Shown: positions 32,801 to 39,700 of the stretch, piece after piece
Layout: each line of letters begins with the position of its first letter
How positions within the stretch are numbered: position 1 is the stretch's first letter
From: Candidatus Parabeggiatoa sp. HSG14
Lineage (GTDB): Bacteria; Pseudomonadota; Gammaproteobacteria; Beggiatoales; Beggiatoaceae
Direction: 5' to 3'
NCBI GenBank assembly: GCA_030378085.1
Contig: JAUCGK010000001.1
Span: 1 to 64,000, forward strand
DNA: 64,000 nucleotides
Notes under the pieces: model-generated
What the model saw: only the letters and a program-made list of their open reading frames with translations
Databases searched by the model: none
What the model was told of the DNA's origin: nothing
Position numbers and translations under genes: made by a program

Positions 32801-33774
32801 ATATATAACGTGACACCTTGATGTTGACAGTATTGTTTTAATTGTTGTGTCAATTGAACGGGCAATGTTGTTTGTAGCTTCGCTCCCTGATAGCGCATGA
32901 CTTTTGGACGTGGATAATCAGTCGGTAATTCTAACAACTCAGGATACCCGGCCAGTTTTTCTTTCCAATAAGTCAATTGGCGTTCTAACACATTATCCTT
33001 TAACCAATTTCTTTGCCAAACCACATAATCTGTATATTGAATACTTTGTACCGGTAATTCCGGCTTATGATTCTGGCTATAAGCGGCGTATAACTGATGC
33101 CATTCTCGCACTAAAATACTGACTGACCAGCCGTCACTGATGATATGATGTATATTGACTAATAAAAAATGTTTTTTAGCACTTAATTTAAGGAGTTGTA
33201 TATGCAACAAATGCCCAGTTGTTAAATCAAAGCGTATTAACTTGTGTGTTTCGATAAGTTTGTCAACTTGATTGATTTTATCAGCTTCAGGTAATGCCGT
33301 TAAATCTGTTATGAGTAGGGGATTATAATTTGGTAACAATTGCATAGTGGCTTGCCCCTCAACTGTAGGGAAACACATACGCAAACTTTCGTGACGTTCA
33401 ACCAAAGTTAAAATAGCACGCTCAAGCGCAATATCATTCAGTTCACCCTCTAAACACAAAACCGATGGCAAATTATAAGTCGCACTTTTTCCCTCTAATT
33501 GATCTAAAATCCACAACCGTTGTTGTGCAAAAGACAATGGGAAAACATTACCCTCACGGGGCAATACGGGTATAGGTTCAAAAGTATTCGTTGTGGTCCA
33601 TAACGGATTCTCTTTAAGAAACGCTAAAATTTGTAATTTATGTTCACGTAACTGGGCCAATAACTCAGCTGTCATCACACTTTCAGGTGCTTTATAGCGT
33701 ACTGCTTCACCCTCAAGCCATAACTTAATACCTAAACTGCTGAGATAAACTAAAAAATCCTTAATGGTTGTCAT
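14824..33774 (-). CDS. NRPS, five modules
   Basis: 6316 aa. Domain order: TubC-type docking domain (1-55); C (77-512), A (512-1040), PCP (Ser1089), E (1137-1579); DCL C (1597-2029), A (2029-2557), PCP (Ser2609), E (2657-3099); DCL C (3117-3551), A (3551-4072), PCP (Ser4119); LCL C (4177-4611), A (4611-5141), PCP (Ser5183); LCL C (5242-5669), A (5669-6199), PCP (Ser6253); then a short tail ending STEREEIEF. All C domains keep HHxxxDG, both E domains HHLAVDGVSW, and all carriers the Ser. It should receive the chain from the ACP of the preceding NRPS-PKS and add five residues, the first two epimerised. The start overlaps the previous stop (ATGA) with GAAGG six bases upstream. Modules 1-2 and several adenylation segments are near-duplicates at DNA level, a sign of internal recombination. 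Confidence 0.94.
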   Translation of the reverse strand: MTTIKDFLVYLSSLGIKLWLEGEAVRYKAPESVMTAELLAQLREHKLQILAFLKENPLWTTTNTFEPIPVLPREGNVFPLSFAQQRLWILDQLEGKSATYNLPSVLCLEGELNDIALERAILTLVERHESLRMCFPTVEGQATMQLLPNYNPLLITDLTALPEADKINQVDKLIETHKLIRFDLTTGHLLHIQLLKLSAKKHFLLVNIHHIISDGWSVSILVREWHQLYAAYSQNHKPELPVQSIQYTDYVVWQRNWLKDNVLERQLTYWKEKLAGYPELLELPTDYPRPKVMRYQGAKLQTTLPVQLTQQLKQYCQHQGVTLYMMLLSAFNILLYRYSGQEDILVGTANANRNHYQTEDLMGFFVNTQVLRVHIQGQQTWLQLLEQVKQTALEAYAHQDIPFEYLVEQLNPTRSLSHSPLFQVMFVLQNTPMADFEQITELNVSLVKSEDTVAKFDLTLSMTEDHHILVCDWEYSTDLFRQETIERLSEHLQILLEAIVNDSSKTSIAQLPLLTEAEQQQLISWNQTTKTDYPSNQTIVDVFQAQVDKTPDNVAVIFENQQLTYFELNAKANQLAHYLMSLGVRAETLVGICVERSLEMVIGLLGILKAGGAYVPLAPDYPASRLQFMLEDSQVSVLLTQSYLVEQLPVFDASVVCVDGEWEKIALYSKENPKRKSGSENLAYIIYTSGSTGKPKGVMIEHLSLLNHMLWMQNTFAFSAQDRVLQKTSFTFDASVCEFYAPLMVGGTLLMAKPQGHQEPTYLVKTIQKYNVTVLFVVPSFLKMLLEIPEFNSIISLRYLICGAEALTNQLREIFYNRNLNIPLYNLYGPTETTIDSTYWRCEKNQPISIGRPISNTQIYILDAYHNLTPPGVPGELCIAGKGLSRGYLNRPELTAEKFIEVELFSKKQRLYKTGDKARWFSDGNLEYLGRLDHQVKLRGFRIELGEIEASLSQHEAVNESVVVLYDLEKNPRLAAYVILSEKLKVKSEKLISTEESSLLFSELRTWLSKSLPEYMIPAHFTELEKLPLMPNGKIDRRALPSPDLTALSKGYEAPRTETERCLVDIWSQVLKQDKIGIFDNFFERGGDSILSIQIVARIRTQGLELSARDIFEHQTIAELAQVVRTSSVTVAEQGLITGVVKLTPIQQAFFAKQPIEPWYFNQAILLNVPKHLDQTALQKALAAILVHHDALRLRYYQVADVWQQKQTTQGDELPFHQEDLSHLSREAQTQTLKERIDFWQASLNLETGPLVRLVFFQLSTEARLLWCIHHLAVDGVSWRILLEDLETTYHQAIANKPLNLPNKTSAFKAWAEHLSQYARSTALTIQAKHWQALPTGNPLPIDNPTGSNQIVDTRHYTISMSKETTQRLLTETPAAYHTQINDILLTALMLSLWTWTGDKKNLIDLESHGRAELFNELDLSRTVGWFTSLYTWSLTLPTETTDLGACLKAIKEQLRQVPDDGVGYGVLRYLCQENLPQGQILFNYLGQFDQIVSQSDWTLAPEEAGRSQSLQGKREYLIEINGQTVNGCLSLTWSYSGEQYQAQTIEKLANDYQQQLQLLIEHCTTHYGYTPSDFPLTVLSQSQLDPLANTYGKNIADIYPLSPMQQGMLFHTLYAPESGIYFEQFHCGFTGDLNEEAFRQAWEFLVERHTILRTAFWIEGEKPLQLVCRQTSLPWQSLDWSDLSTEQRQLQLETLLREERQQGFELNQAPLMHLQLIREAEKQYRFVWNHHHLLMDGWCLPILFTELLEIYQAYQQGQLPHLPPVSSYRSYINWLVQQDFAKAQSYWQEQLKGFSTPTPLPIGQSSVQPASYQIVDLTLDASLSHSLETFSQQHHLTLNTLIQGAWAILLGRYSGESDIIFGVTTSGRQVPVAGIEQMVGLFINTLPLRVNLSGETLVAVLQTILQQQQQNDQYAYSSLVDIQNWSEVPNGVSLFDSLMVFENYPVDEKLKSDNWTEAASLSLTDVQGIEYTNYPITLAVIPKEALHFKLTYDSNRFSQVSMEQMLLHLSQLLEGIIAESTCAWYQLPLLTKKEQQQLIAWNQTETDYPSNQTIVDLFQTQVEKMPDNIAVVFENQQLTYFELNAKANQLAHYLMSLGVRAETLVGICVERSLEMAIGLLGILKAGGAYVPLDPDYPASRLQFMLKDSQVPVLLTQSNLLEQLAVIDASVIYVDSEWEKISAYSKENPKRQSVPENLAYIIYTSGSTGKPKGCQVTHYNVTRLFAATEAWYHFNHQDVWTLFHSYAFDFSVWELWGALLYGAKLIIVPYLTSRTPEEFYQLLIKQGVTVLNQTPSAFKQLINVDNQPDELSLRLVIFGGEALDFATLQPWFSRHDDKQPQLVNMYGITETTVHVTYYPLTSKLIHNSSFIGCPIPDLQVWVLDSHQKLLPIGVPGEMHISGAGVTRGYLNRPELTAEKFTEVELFGKKQRFYKTGDLARWLPNGHLEYLGRIDEQVKLRGFRIELGEIEATLSQHEAVKETVVVLYDKETNPRLAAYVTLSEKLKVKSEKLRSTEESSLFSELRAWLSKSLPEYMIPAHFMELEKLPLTTNGKIDRKALPAPDLTTLSKGYVAPRTPIEQCLVEVWSHVLKQTDIGVFDNFFERGGDSILSIQIVARVRTQGLELSVRDIFEHQTVAELAQVVRTSSVTVAEQGLITGVVPFTPIQQAFFAKQLAEPWYFNQAILLSVPTQLDQAALKKALAIMLEHHDALRLRYYQVADAWQQKQAGLEDDIPVHWEDLSNEDETVQTQTLKERIDFWQASLNLEKGPLVRLVFFQLSTEARLLWCIHHLAVDGVSWRILLEDLETTYHQAIANKTLKLPNKTSAFKAWAEHLSQWTNSIALTEQAKHWQALPIGNPLPIDNPTGSNQIVDTRHYTISMSTETTQRLLTETPVAYHTQINDILLTALMLTLRAWTGHKTNLIALESHGRAELFHELDLSRTVGWFTSLYTWSLTLPTETDLGACLKAIKEQLRQVPDDGVGYGVLRYLCQENLPQGQILFNYLGQFDQIVSQSDWTLAPEEAGKSQGLQGKREYLIEINGQTVNGCLSLTWSYSGEQYQAQTIEELADNYQQQLQLLIEHCTTHYGYTPSDFPLTILSQSQLDPLANIYGKNIADIYPLSPMQQGMLFHTLYAPESGIYFEQFHCGFTGDLKEDAFRQAWEFLVERYTVLRTAFWIDNEKPLQLVCQQVSLPWQYFDWSDLSTEQRQLQLDTLLKEERQQGFELNQAPLMRCQLIREAEKQYRFVWNHHHLLIDGWCLPILFTELLEVYQAYRQEQLPHLPPVRSYRNYINWLVQQDFAKAQSYWQEQLKGFSTPTSLPIGKSSVQPANYQIVDLTLDASLSHSLETFSQQHHLTLNTLIQGAWAILLGRYSGESDVVFGVTTSGRQVPVAGIEQMVGLFINTLPLRVNLSGETLVTVLQTILQQQQQNDQYAYSSLADIQNWSEVPNGVSLFDTLVVFENYPVDEKLKSESWTEATSLFLTDVKGIEYTNYPITLVIVPKEKALHFTLTYDKNRFSRMEQMLAHLSHLLEGIIAEPDFAWYQLPLLTKAEQQQLIAWNQTETDYPSNQTIVDVFQTQVEKMPDNIAVVFENQQLTYLELNTKANQLAHYLMSLGVRAETLVGICVERSLEMAIGLLGILKAGGAYVPLDPDYPASRLQFMLKDSQVPVLLTQSNLLEQLAVVDASVVYMDSEWEKIALYSKENPKRQSSPDNLAYIIYTSGSTGKPKGCQVTHYNVTRLFAATDTWYHFNHQDVWTLFHSYAFDFSVWELWGALLYGAKLIIVPYLTSRTPEEFYQLLIKQGVTVLNQTPSAFKQLINVDNQPDELSLRLVIFGGEALDFATLQPWFSRHDDKQPQLVNMYGITETTVHVTYYPLTSELIHNSSIIGCPIPDLQVWVFDSHQKLLPIGVPGEMHIGGAGVTRGYLNRPELTAEKFTEVELFGKKQRFYKTGDLARWLPNGHLEYLGRIDEQVKLRGFRIELGEIEATLVQHEAVKESIVVLYDLEKNPRLAAYIVSELNNAVSEPTSLIPELRTWLSDRLPDYMIPAHFTVLEKLPLTPNGKIDRKALPDPEFRIEGKSIIAETETERLLCLLWSQVLDVEVTSLNTHFFEAGGHSLLATQLASRIRDSFQVDMPLKVIFEQATVQEQAQWLEKQQRQTELPNITPLTKDELLELSFAQQRLWFLAQLEGPSATYNMPAALRLEGELNLLALQRTFTYLIERHLNLRLCFPEVKGQAIVQVLPVYNPTEIVDLTELDDIKQQNQVEHLVKTHTIAPFDLTTGPLLRIQLLKLSTKTHLLLVNMHHIISDGWSIGVLVRSFCTLYAAYCQNQEVKLPKLPIQYPDYAAWQRDWLTGEVLEHQLAYWKHKLMGSPELLELPTDYPRPNAMSYQGSHLQTTLSADLTLKLKQLSQQQEVTLYMMLLTAFSILLSRYSGQEDILIGSPIANRTHYQTEEIIGFFVNTLILRTQVQGEQSVNELLKQVRKTALEAYAHQDVPFEYLVEQLNPSRDLSYSPLFQVMLVLQNAPTETLDLTELKLSLVESESTVAKFDLTLSVVEYGEILICDWEYSTDLFSQDSIQGMSEHFQVLLEAIVSDSSESIAQLPLLTEASLQQLIAWNRTEANYPVDKTMVDLFQAQVDKTPDNIAVVFEEQQLSYLELNAKANQLAHYLISLGVGAETLVGICVERSLEMVIGLLGILKAGGAYVPLDPDYPASRLQFMLKDSQVPVLLTQSNLLEQLAVVDASVVYMDSEWEKIALYSKENPKRQSSPDNLAYVIYTSGSTGKPKGVMIEHLPLLNHMLWMQDTFALSAQDRILQKTLFTFDASVCEFYAPLMVGGTLLMAKPSGHREPTYLVKMIRENHVTVLFVVPSLLKMLLELPDFNNQISLRYLTCGAEALTNQLRETVYNSNLNVKFYNLYGPTETTIDSTYWRCEKNQPITIGRPISNTQIYILDAYHNLTLLGVPGELCIAGTGLARGYLNRPDLTAEKFIEIELFGNKQRLYKTGDLARWLPDGNLEYLGRIDHQVKLRGFRIELGEIESTLLQYDSVKEAVVTLYDKKKNPRLVAYLVSHQLSDNSSEGNDKTSEPNSLITDLKTWLKTQLPDYMIPTHITVLEKLPLMPNGKIDRKALPVPDLAVEIESVAPQTETEQLLCLLWSQVLGIKVTNLHINFFEAGGHSLLATQLVSRIRESFQIEMPLKAVFEQATIREQSQWLTQQQCHSELPNITPLSKDEPLVLSFAQQRLWFLAQLEGPSATYNMPAALRLEGELNITALQQAFIHLIERHLNLRLSFPEVEGQAVVQVLPVYNPIEIIDLTELYDAEHQVECLVKAHTIAVFDLAIGPLLRVQLLKLSTKTHLLLFNMHHIISDGWSIGVLIRSFRTLYMAYCHNQQAKLPALPIQYTDYAAWQQNWLVGEVLERQMVYWKDKLANSPELLELPTDYPRPKEMSYQGSHLQTTLPADLTLSLKQLTQQQEITLYMMLLGAFSILLSRYSGQEDILIGSPIANRTHYQTEEIIGFFVNTLILRTQVQGEQSANEILKQVRQTALEAYAHQDIPFEYLVEQLNPSRSLSYSPLFQVMLVLQNAPTETLDLTELKISLVESESTVAKFDLTLSVVEHDEILICNWEYSTDLFREDTIKRLSEHFQVLLEAIVNDSSKSIAHLPLLTETEKQQLIAWNHTEVDYPFDKTIMDLFQAQVNKTPDNIAVVFEEQKLSYLELNAKANQLAHYLMSLGVTAETLVGICVERSLEMVIGLLGILKAGGAYVPLDPDYPASRLQFMLEDSQVSVLLIQSHLIEQLPVSQAQVVCMDDEWKQIAAYSDENPKRQSEPENLAYVIYTSGSTGKPKGVMIEHTAIAQHINDLIVCYQIEPNDKVLQFASLNFDASVEQILSTWCGGAQLILLSTNHLHAKDLQTRLEKEQITIANLPPAYWQQLINEGVNTHLGQLKLLILGGDVLSLQLAQQTREVLSNKITLLNAYGPTEATITATLFEVTEQFQERSDGTTTSIGRPISNTKIYILDVYHNLTPLGVPGELYIAGAGLARGYLNRPELTQEKFIEIELFGKRQRLYKTGDLARWLPDGNLEYLGRIDHQVKLRGFRIELGEIEAMLVQHEVIKESVVILYDKENNPRLATYMTVSSAQVSKEVNEQTLLFTELRTWLSSRLPEYMIPAHFTVLEKLPLMPNGKIDRQALSQLSVNSPQLSSTQFVAPRIPEEKLLVGIWAKVLRIEPKQIGIYDNFFELGGHSLLATQLMSQIRKTFKVELPMRVLFEIPTIAELAVSIEKMRKVTQAAAPALNQDSSTEREEIEF
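14900..18060 (-). other. NRPS module 7: LCL C-A-PCP, pocket DAENIGAITK
   Basis: Pocket residues come from FDASVE, N before LPPAYW, ILGG, and NAYGPTEATIT. Glu at 239 is found in some Lys-type pockets (for example DAESIGSVCK), but the rest does not match well, so the substrate is left open. The carrier is of the GGHSLL form. Confidence 0.75.
18110..21250 (-). other. NRPS module 6: LCL C-A-PCP, pocket DACFTGLIDK
   Basis: It differs from the DACFIGLIDK pocket only by Thr at position 299 (YLTCG instead of YLICG). The same or a closely related amino acid is likely. The N-terminal part of this adenylation domain contains a 207-bp tract identical to the Thr-type domain of module 5. Confidence 0.8.
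19438..19644 (-). repeat. 207-bp identical tract shared by two adenylation domains
   Basis: By eye, 19438-19644 (module 6, unassigned pocket) is identical to 22621-22827 (module 5, Thr pocket). It covers the segment around LLEQLAVVDASVVYMDSEWE, just upstream of the YTSGSTG core. Flanking DNA on both sides has ordinary divergence. The tract ends before the substrate-pocket region, so specificity is unaffected. Confidence 0.7.
21300..24440 (-). other. NRPS module 5: DCL C-A-PCP, predicted Thr
   Basis: The pocket is again DFWNIGMVHK. The adenylation domain is almost a copy of the one in module 4, but the carrier has the GGHSLL form and no epimerase follows, so an L-residue is expected. Confidence 0.87.
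22621..22827 (-). repeat. Partner copy of the 207-bp identical adenylation tract
   Basis: Matches 19438-19644 without a difference that I could find. The same stretch in module 4 (around 27180-27385) is very similar but not identical, so homogenisation seems to have acted on single segments. Confidence 0.7.
24480..29000 (-). other. NRPS module 4: DCL C-A-PCP-E, predicted D-Thr
   Basis: The pocket DFWNIGMVHK is the canonical Thr code. The carrier has the GGDSI form typical before an epimerase, and a complete E domain with HHLAVDGVSW and FNYLGQFD motifs follows. Confidence 0.87.
26243..26272 (-). repeat. Heptamer-like repeat inside an adenylation domain (module 4)
   Basis: The plus strand reads TTTTCAC / TTTTCAC / TTTTAAC / TTTTCAC, a 7-bp unit in tandem. 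On the coding strand it gives the in-frame insert SEKLKVKSEKL in the linker before the last part of the adenylation domain. It resembles the short tandemly repeated (STRR) sequences known from cyanobacterial genomes. Confidence 0.65.
29040..33545 (-). other. NRPS module 3: C-A-PCP-E, pocket DACFIGLIDK
   Basis: The pocket (FDASVC; F before VVPSFL; LICG; NLYGPTETTID) reads DACFIGLIDK, identical to the second module of the NRPS-PKS protein. The GLID part is shared with Gln- and Arg-type pockets, but Cys239/Phe278 is not a combination I know. The condensation domain is LCL-type although it follows a PKS module. The epimerase predicts a D-residue. Confidence 0.8.
30804..30835 (-). repeat. Heptamer-like repeat inside an adenylation domain (module 3)
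   Basis: Same TTTTCAC/TTTTAAC units and the same protein insert (LSEKLKVKSEKLIS) at the equivalent position of another adenylation domain. Confidence 0.65.
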
Positions 33775-33785
33775 AATTCACCTTC
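33771..33785 (-). promoter_or_regulatory. Translational coupling site: overlapped ATGA with embedded ribosome site
   Basis: On the coding strand GAAGGTGAATTATGA encodes the last residues Glu-Gly-Glu-Leu of the upstream NRPS-PKS. It also supplies a GAAGG ribosome site six bases before the ATG of the five-module NRPS. Stop and start share TGA/ATG over 4 bp, which points to coupled, equimolar translation. Confidence 0.75.
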
Positions 33786-36700
33786 TACGAATTTACTCGT
33801 TGTTTCATGAGGTTGCGTTGCTAAATCTTGATCCGTTAAACGTGTTTGTTCAAGATAACTGGCAATACCTGCAACCGTTGGTTGTTCAAAGAATACGTGC
33901 ATAGGCAAGCTTACTTGACATATTTTATGCACCTGAGAAATAACCCGCGTCCCTATCAAAGAATCTCCACCCAACTTAAAAAAGTCGTCATGGATGCCGA
34001 TGGGTTGAATACCCAAGAGTTCTTGCCAGATATCAACCAGCGTTTGTTCTAGTTGACTGTGGGGTTTTACATAAGGCGTTGACAAATTTGGCCTTGAATG
34101 ACGTTGGGAGGAATCTTTTGTTGGATCGATTTGGAGTTTTGATACTGATGCTATCCATTGTTCAATTCTCATTTGGAGATTGCCAGTAGAAACCACCAAT
34201 TGACTCATGGGATGACAAGATAAAATACGCTCAATCGCCTCAACCCCTTCTGTTGCATTGATGGCTAATTCAGTGATATTTTGTCCCACTTGCGTATTGA
34301 GTGTTGCATCGCTTTCAAATAGCCAACCGTCCCAATTGACACTGAACCAGGGTACGGTATTTTTAAGGTAATGCCCATTTGTAAAAGCATCCATGAATGC
34401 ATTCGCCGCTGAATAAGCGGTAAATCCTAATCCCCCTAAAACAGAGGATAAGGAAGACATTAATAAACAAAAATCCAAATCCTTGTTTTGTAAAATTTCT
34501 TCTAAGACTAAAGTGCCATATATTTTGGGTTGAAATTGCTGTTCACAGTATGCTTTATTAACATTTTCAAGCGCACAAAAGGTCGTTTCTCCCGTAATAC
34601 CCGCTGCATGAATAACGCCATTGAGTTGACCAAACCGTTTTTCGATTTGTACTATCACAGACTGCATTTGTTGTAAATTGGCAACATCGGCACTCAGTAC
34701 CAAAACTTCAGCACCTTGTGTTTCGAGTGCTTGTAATTGTTTAATTTTATGGCTGATAGCATCGGAGGGTTCATGAGTTGCAAGCCATTCCTCCCATTCA
34801 TTATGACTAGGAAAGGGAGAACGTCCCATTAAAATCAATTTGGCTTGTACAGTTTTTGCCAAAGCCGAAGCTAACACCAATCCTATCTTTCCTAAACCAC
34901 CGGTTATCAAATAAATGCCACCTTCTCTTAATTGTAGTGGCGTTTCTTGATTAACCGGTTTTTCTAATTTTACCGCCTCAAAAGTAGGTATCCAACGATG
35001 TTGACCACGATAGGCAACTATTTGTTCAGTCGATGAAGTCGTCAATTCAACCAGCAAAGGCGCAATGAGTTTTTGTTCAATATCTGTTGATGCAGGTGGC
35101 ATAACGATATCAATACTACGGCAATTAATATTGGGATACTCTTGCCCAATCACCTTAATTGGCCCCAATAGGGTTGATTTTCCTGGCTGTAATCTCTCTT
35201 CACCCGTTACCGTTTGTAAATTGTTAGAGACAACCATCAATTGATATTCATCAGAAACCGTAACCAGTGCTTGCGCCAAAAACAGTACACTGTAAAACCC
35301 TAACGCTTGGACTCTTTTAAGTGCTTCAGTATTGAGTGCCTTATCATTGTCTGCGGTGATTGTCCATAAATGGACAATCGTTTGCGGCATTTTATTGAGC
35401 GTATGCAAGGTTTGTAATAATACCTCATAGTCTTCGCGGTTTTCAGGGTTTAAGGTATACTCGTTCTCGCTGAGTTGAACCCATTTGTCTCCTGCACTTA
35501 CTCTGATAACTTCTTGGTTTAATTGTTCTAACTTCTTAGCCAATTGAATACCCAAGTCACCGCTATCAATAAACACCAACCAACATGAGGGAGTCCATTC
35601 TTTTGAAGCTTTATGCAATGTAAGCGGTATGGCAGACTTCCACCTTGGCAAGTAAAACCACTCCGCAATATCAGGCTTTTTATTCAGTTTGCTGACTTGG
35701 GGTATAGCTATTTCTGAGGTTTGAGGTTCCACCCAATAACGCTGACGTTCAAACGGGTAAGTGGGTAAAGGCAAACGTTGACGGTGTTGTTTAGCGTAGA
35801 AATCCTGCCAATTGATAGAAACGCCGGCTAACCAAAGTTTACCAAGAGTGGTCAACAAAAAAGGCATATCGGCTTGTTCATCTTTTGGATGGCGTAATGA
35901 ATAAAGCGTGACTTGTTCTGCTTTTTTATTGGGATGATGTTGTGCTAACGTTGTCAAAGTACGCCCCGGCCCTACTTCTAGCAATACATATTCTGGTTGG
36001 GTGAATAATGCTTGCAAACCTTCGGAAAAACGCACCGTTTGAGAGAGATGTTTCACCCAGTAATCCGGATCGGCCACTTGTTCCATCGTTATCCAAGTGC
36101 CGCTGACATTCGATAAGTAAGGTATTTGAGGGGCGCGTATGGATTGATTGGCGCGGATTTCTCTGACTTGTTTAGCATAAGCCGTTAAAATCGGTGTCAT
36201 CATCGCTGAATGAAAAGCATGGGAGGTGTGCAAGCGGATGCATTCAACCTGTTTGGCTTTCAACTGATTTTCTAAGGTGGTGATAGCGTCTATCGTGCCT
36301 GAAATGACACATTGCGAAGGCCCATTGTGTGCGGCTAATGATAATTCTTGAGTTAACAATTCTCTAATCGAGTTTTCTGGTAAGGAGACGCTGAGCATGG
36401 CCCCTTTTGGTAAGGATTGCATCAGTTGAGCACGCACGGCGACTAAAGTCAAGGCTTCTTCTAAGGAAAAGACACCGGCCAAACAAGCAGCGACATATTC
36501 ACCAATACTATGACCTATCATGGCGACGGGGTGTATTCCCCAGGCCATCCATAATTGAGCCAGTGCGTATTCTATGACAAAAAGAGCGGGTTGAGTGAGG
36601 GCGGTTTGTTCCAGTTGTTGAGCCGCATCAGAGATTTGCTCAGTACTCGGATAAAGTATCTCACGGAGATCGAGTTTGAGATGTGGTTTCAAAATGTCGG

Positions 36701-39700
36701 CACATTTATCCACTTGTTCACGAAATATCGTTTCATCTTGGTAAAGTGCCAAGGCCATATTGAGATATTGTGATCCTTGTCCAGAAAACAGAAAGACAAC
36801 AGGTTGTTTGTGATGTTGTTGCTTTTGAGTCAAAAGACATTCATGAGTACTGAGTACATCTATCGCATCTTCCACTGTTTGGCAAACCAATAAGCTACGA
36901 TGTTCAAAGACTTTACGACCTAGACTGAGTGTATAAGCCACATCCGCGAGATTACGCTCTGGATGTTGTTTCAAATAGTCTGCCAAATGAGTGGCTGCTT
37001 TTTCTAATGCGGATGGTGTTTTTGCTGATAATACCAATAATTGCCATGACTTATCATTTTGTAAATGATTGGATAACTGATCATTGCTCACTGATGATGG
37101 TTCATTGATAACTGGAGCTTCTTCTAAAACGACATGAGCATTAGTGCCTCCAATTCCAAAAGAACTGACACCGGCACGAAGAGGCGTATTGTCGTTGGAT
37201 TGCCATTCAGATAATTGGGTATTTACAAAAAATGGACTATTCGCAAAATCAATTTTAGGATTCGGTTGTTCAAAATGTAAACTTGGAGGCAATTTCTTAT
37301 GTTTTAATGCTAACGCGGCTTTAATCAAACCGGTTACACCTGCGGCAGTGTCTAAATGACCCACGTTGGTTTTAACTGAAGCAATGGCACAAAATTCTGT
37401 TTTCTGAGTATGCGCTAAATAAGCTTGAATCAGTGCGGCCATTTCAATGGGATCACCTAAAGTGGTTCCCGTACCATGCGTTTCTATATAACTGATTGAT
37501 TCATAATCAATATCAGCCATAGCCTCGGTAATAACGGCGGCTTGTCCATTCACACTGGGCGCTGTGTAACCTACCTTATCAGCACCATCATTATTGATTG
37601 CGGAGTTTTTAATCACGGCATAAATATTATCACCATCCGCGATGGCTTGTTCTAACCTTTTTAGCGCAACAATACCAACACCACTACCCCCGACAGTGCC
37701 TTGTGCTTTTGCATCAAAGGCGCGACAATGACCATCCGGCGATATAATCATTTCGGGCTGATAGAGATAACCTACTTTTTGAGGAATAACAATGGTAACA
37801 CCGCCCGCTAATGCCATGTCACATTCACCACTGAGTAAACTTTGACAAGCTAGATGAACCGCAACTAATGATGTGGAACAGGCTGTTTGCACACTCACCG
37901 CAGGCCCTTTTAAATTAAGCTTGTAAGAAGTGCGAGTGGCAAGATGCTCCTGACCATTCGCTATCATCAGTTGGTAATTATCAACCGTTTCTCTGAGTGT
38001 TGTATGAGGAAAAATATTGTTCAATAAGTAGCTACTGATACCATTACCCGCATAAACACCAATACGCCCTTTGAAGCGATCCATATCATAACCCGCATTC
38101 TCAATAGCTTCCCAAGCACATTCTAAAAATAGACGTTGTTGTGGATCCATTATTTCGGCTTCTTTGGGGGAGTAACCAAAGAATGTTGCATCAAATAATT
38201 CAATATTTTCTACAATACTATTGGCTTTAACATAATTAGGATTATTCAATACACTCGGTGCAATGCCTTCAGCCAACAATTCTTCATCAGAAAAAAAGGT
38301 AATTGATTCGACCCCTTCACAGAGATTTTGCCAAAAAGTCTCAATATCTTTAGCACCTGGAAAACGCCCAGCCATACCGACAATAGCAATGTTATCAGAT
38401 AATTTTGAAGTCGTTTTTAAAACCTCAGAAGGCTTCTTATCTTCAACTTGGGTTAAATGTTTGGCCAGTGCCTCTATCGTGGGATATTGAAACAAATCCA
38501 CCATAGATAATGATTTTTTAAATAATATCTGCAATTTGCTATGTACTTGCATTATCAATAAGGAGTGTCCTCCTAAATCGAAAAAGTTATCATAAATACC
38601 GACTTTTTCTAATTGCAGCACTTGTTGCCAAACCTGGGCAATTTTTTGTTCCGCCTCTGTTTGCGGCATAACATAGCTGTTCGCTACTTCTGAGCGAGTT
38701 TGTTCAGGCTTTGGTAAGGCATGGTAGTCAATCTTGCCATTAGACATTAAAGGCAATTTTTCAAGCACCATAAAATGAGCAGGTATCATATACTCAGGCA
38801 AACTTTCATAAAGCCACTGACGCAGTTCAGTAAAAAGTGAGGATTCTTCAATACTCATTAATTTTTCACTTTTCACTTTTAACTTTTCACTTAATGTCAC
38901 GTAAGCGACTAAACGTGGATTATTTTTTTGATCATAAAGGACAACCACCGCATCAATAATTGCTTTGTGCTGAATCAAAGTGGCTTCGATTTCTCCAAGT
39001 TCAATGCGGAAGCCCCTGAGTTTCACCTGATGATCCAAACGGCCTAAATATTCCAAATGACCATCAGGAAGCCAACGTGCTAAATCCCCCGTTTTGTAAA
39101 GACGTTGCTGTCTGCCTAATAATTCGATTTCAATGAATTTTGCTGAAGTGAGTTCAGGGCGATTGAGATAACCTCTCGCTAATCCGCTACCTGCAATGCA
39201 CAATTCGCCTGGAACCCCTAACGGTGTTAAGTGATGGTAGGTATCTAAAATGTAGATTTGGGTGTTAGCTATAGGACGACCAATTGTAATCGGTTGGTTC
39301 TTTTCACAACGCCAATAGGTGCTATCAATGGTTGTTTCTGTTGGACCGTAGAGATTATAAAGTGGAATGTCAAGATTGGTATTGTAAAAAGTTTCTCGCA
39401 ATTGATTTGTTAAAGTTTCAGCACCACAAATCAAATAACGCAAAGAATTGTTCTTATTAAAATCGGATACTTTTAATAGCATCTTCAAAAGAGAAGGGAC
39501 AATGAACAAAGCCGTTACATTATATTTTTGGATCGTTTTCACTAAATAAGTGGGTTCTTGATGCCCTTTAGGTTTAGCCACTAATAATGTGCCACCTACC
39601 ATTAAAGGGGCATAAAATTCGCAAACTGAAGCATCAAAAGTAAAAGAGGTTTTTTGTAGCACTCTATCTTGAGCAGACAGTGCAAAAGTATTTTGCATCC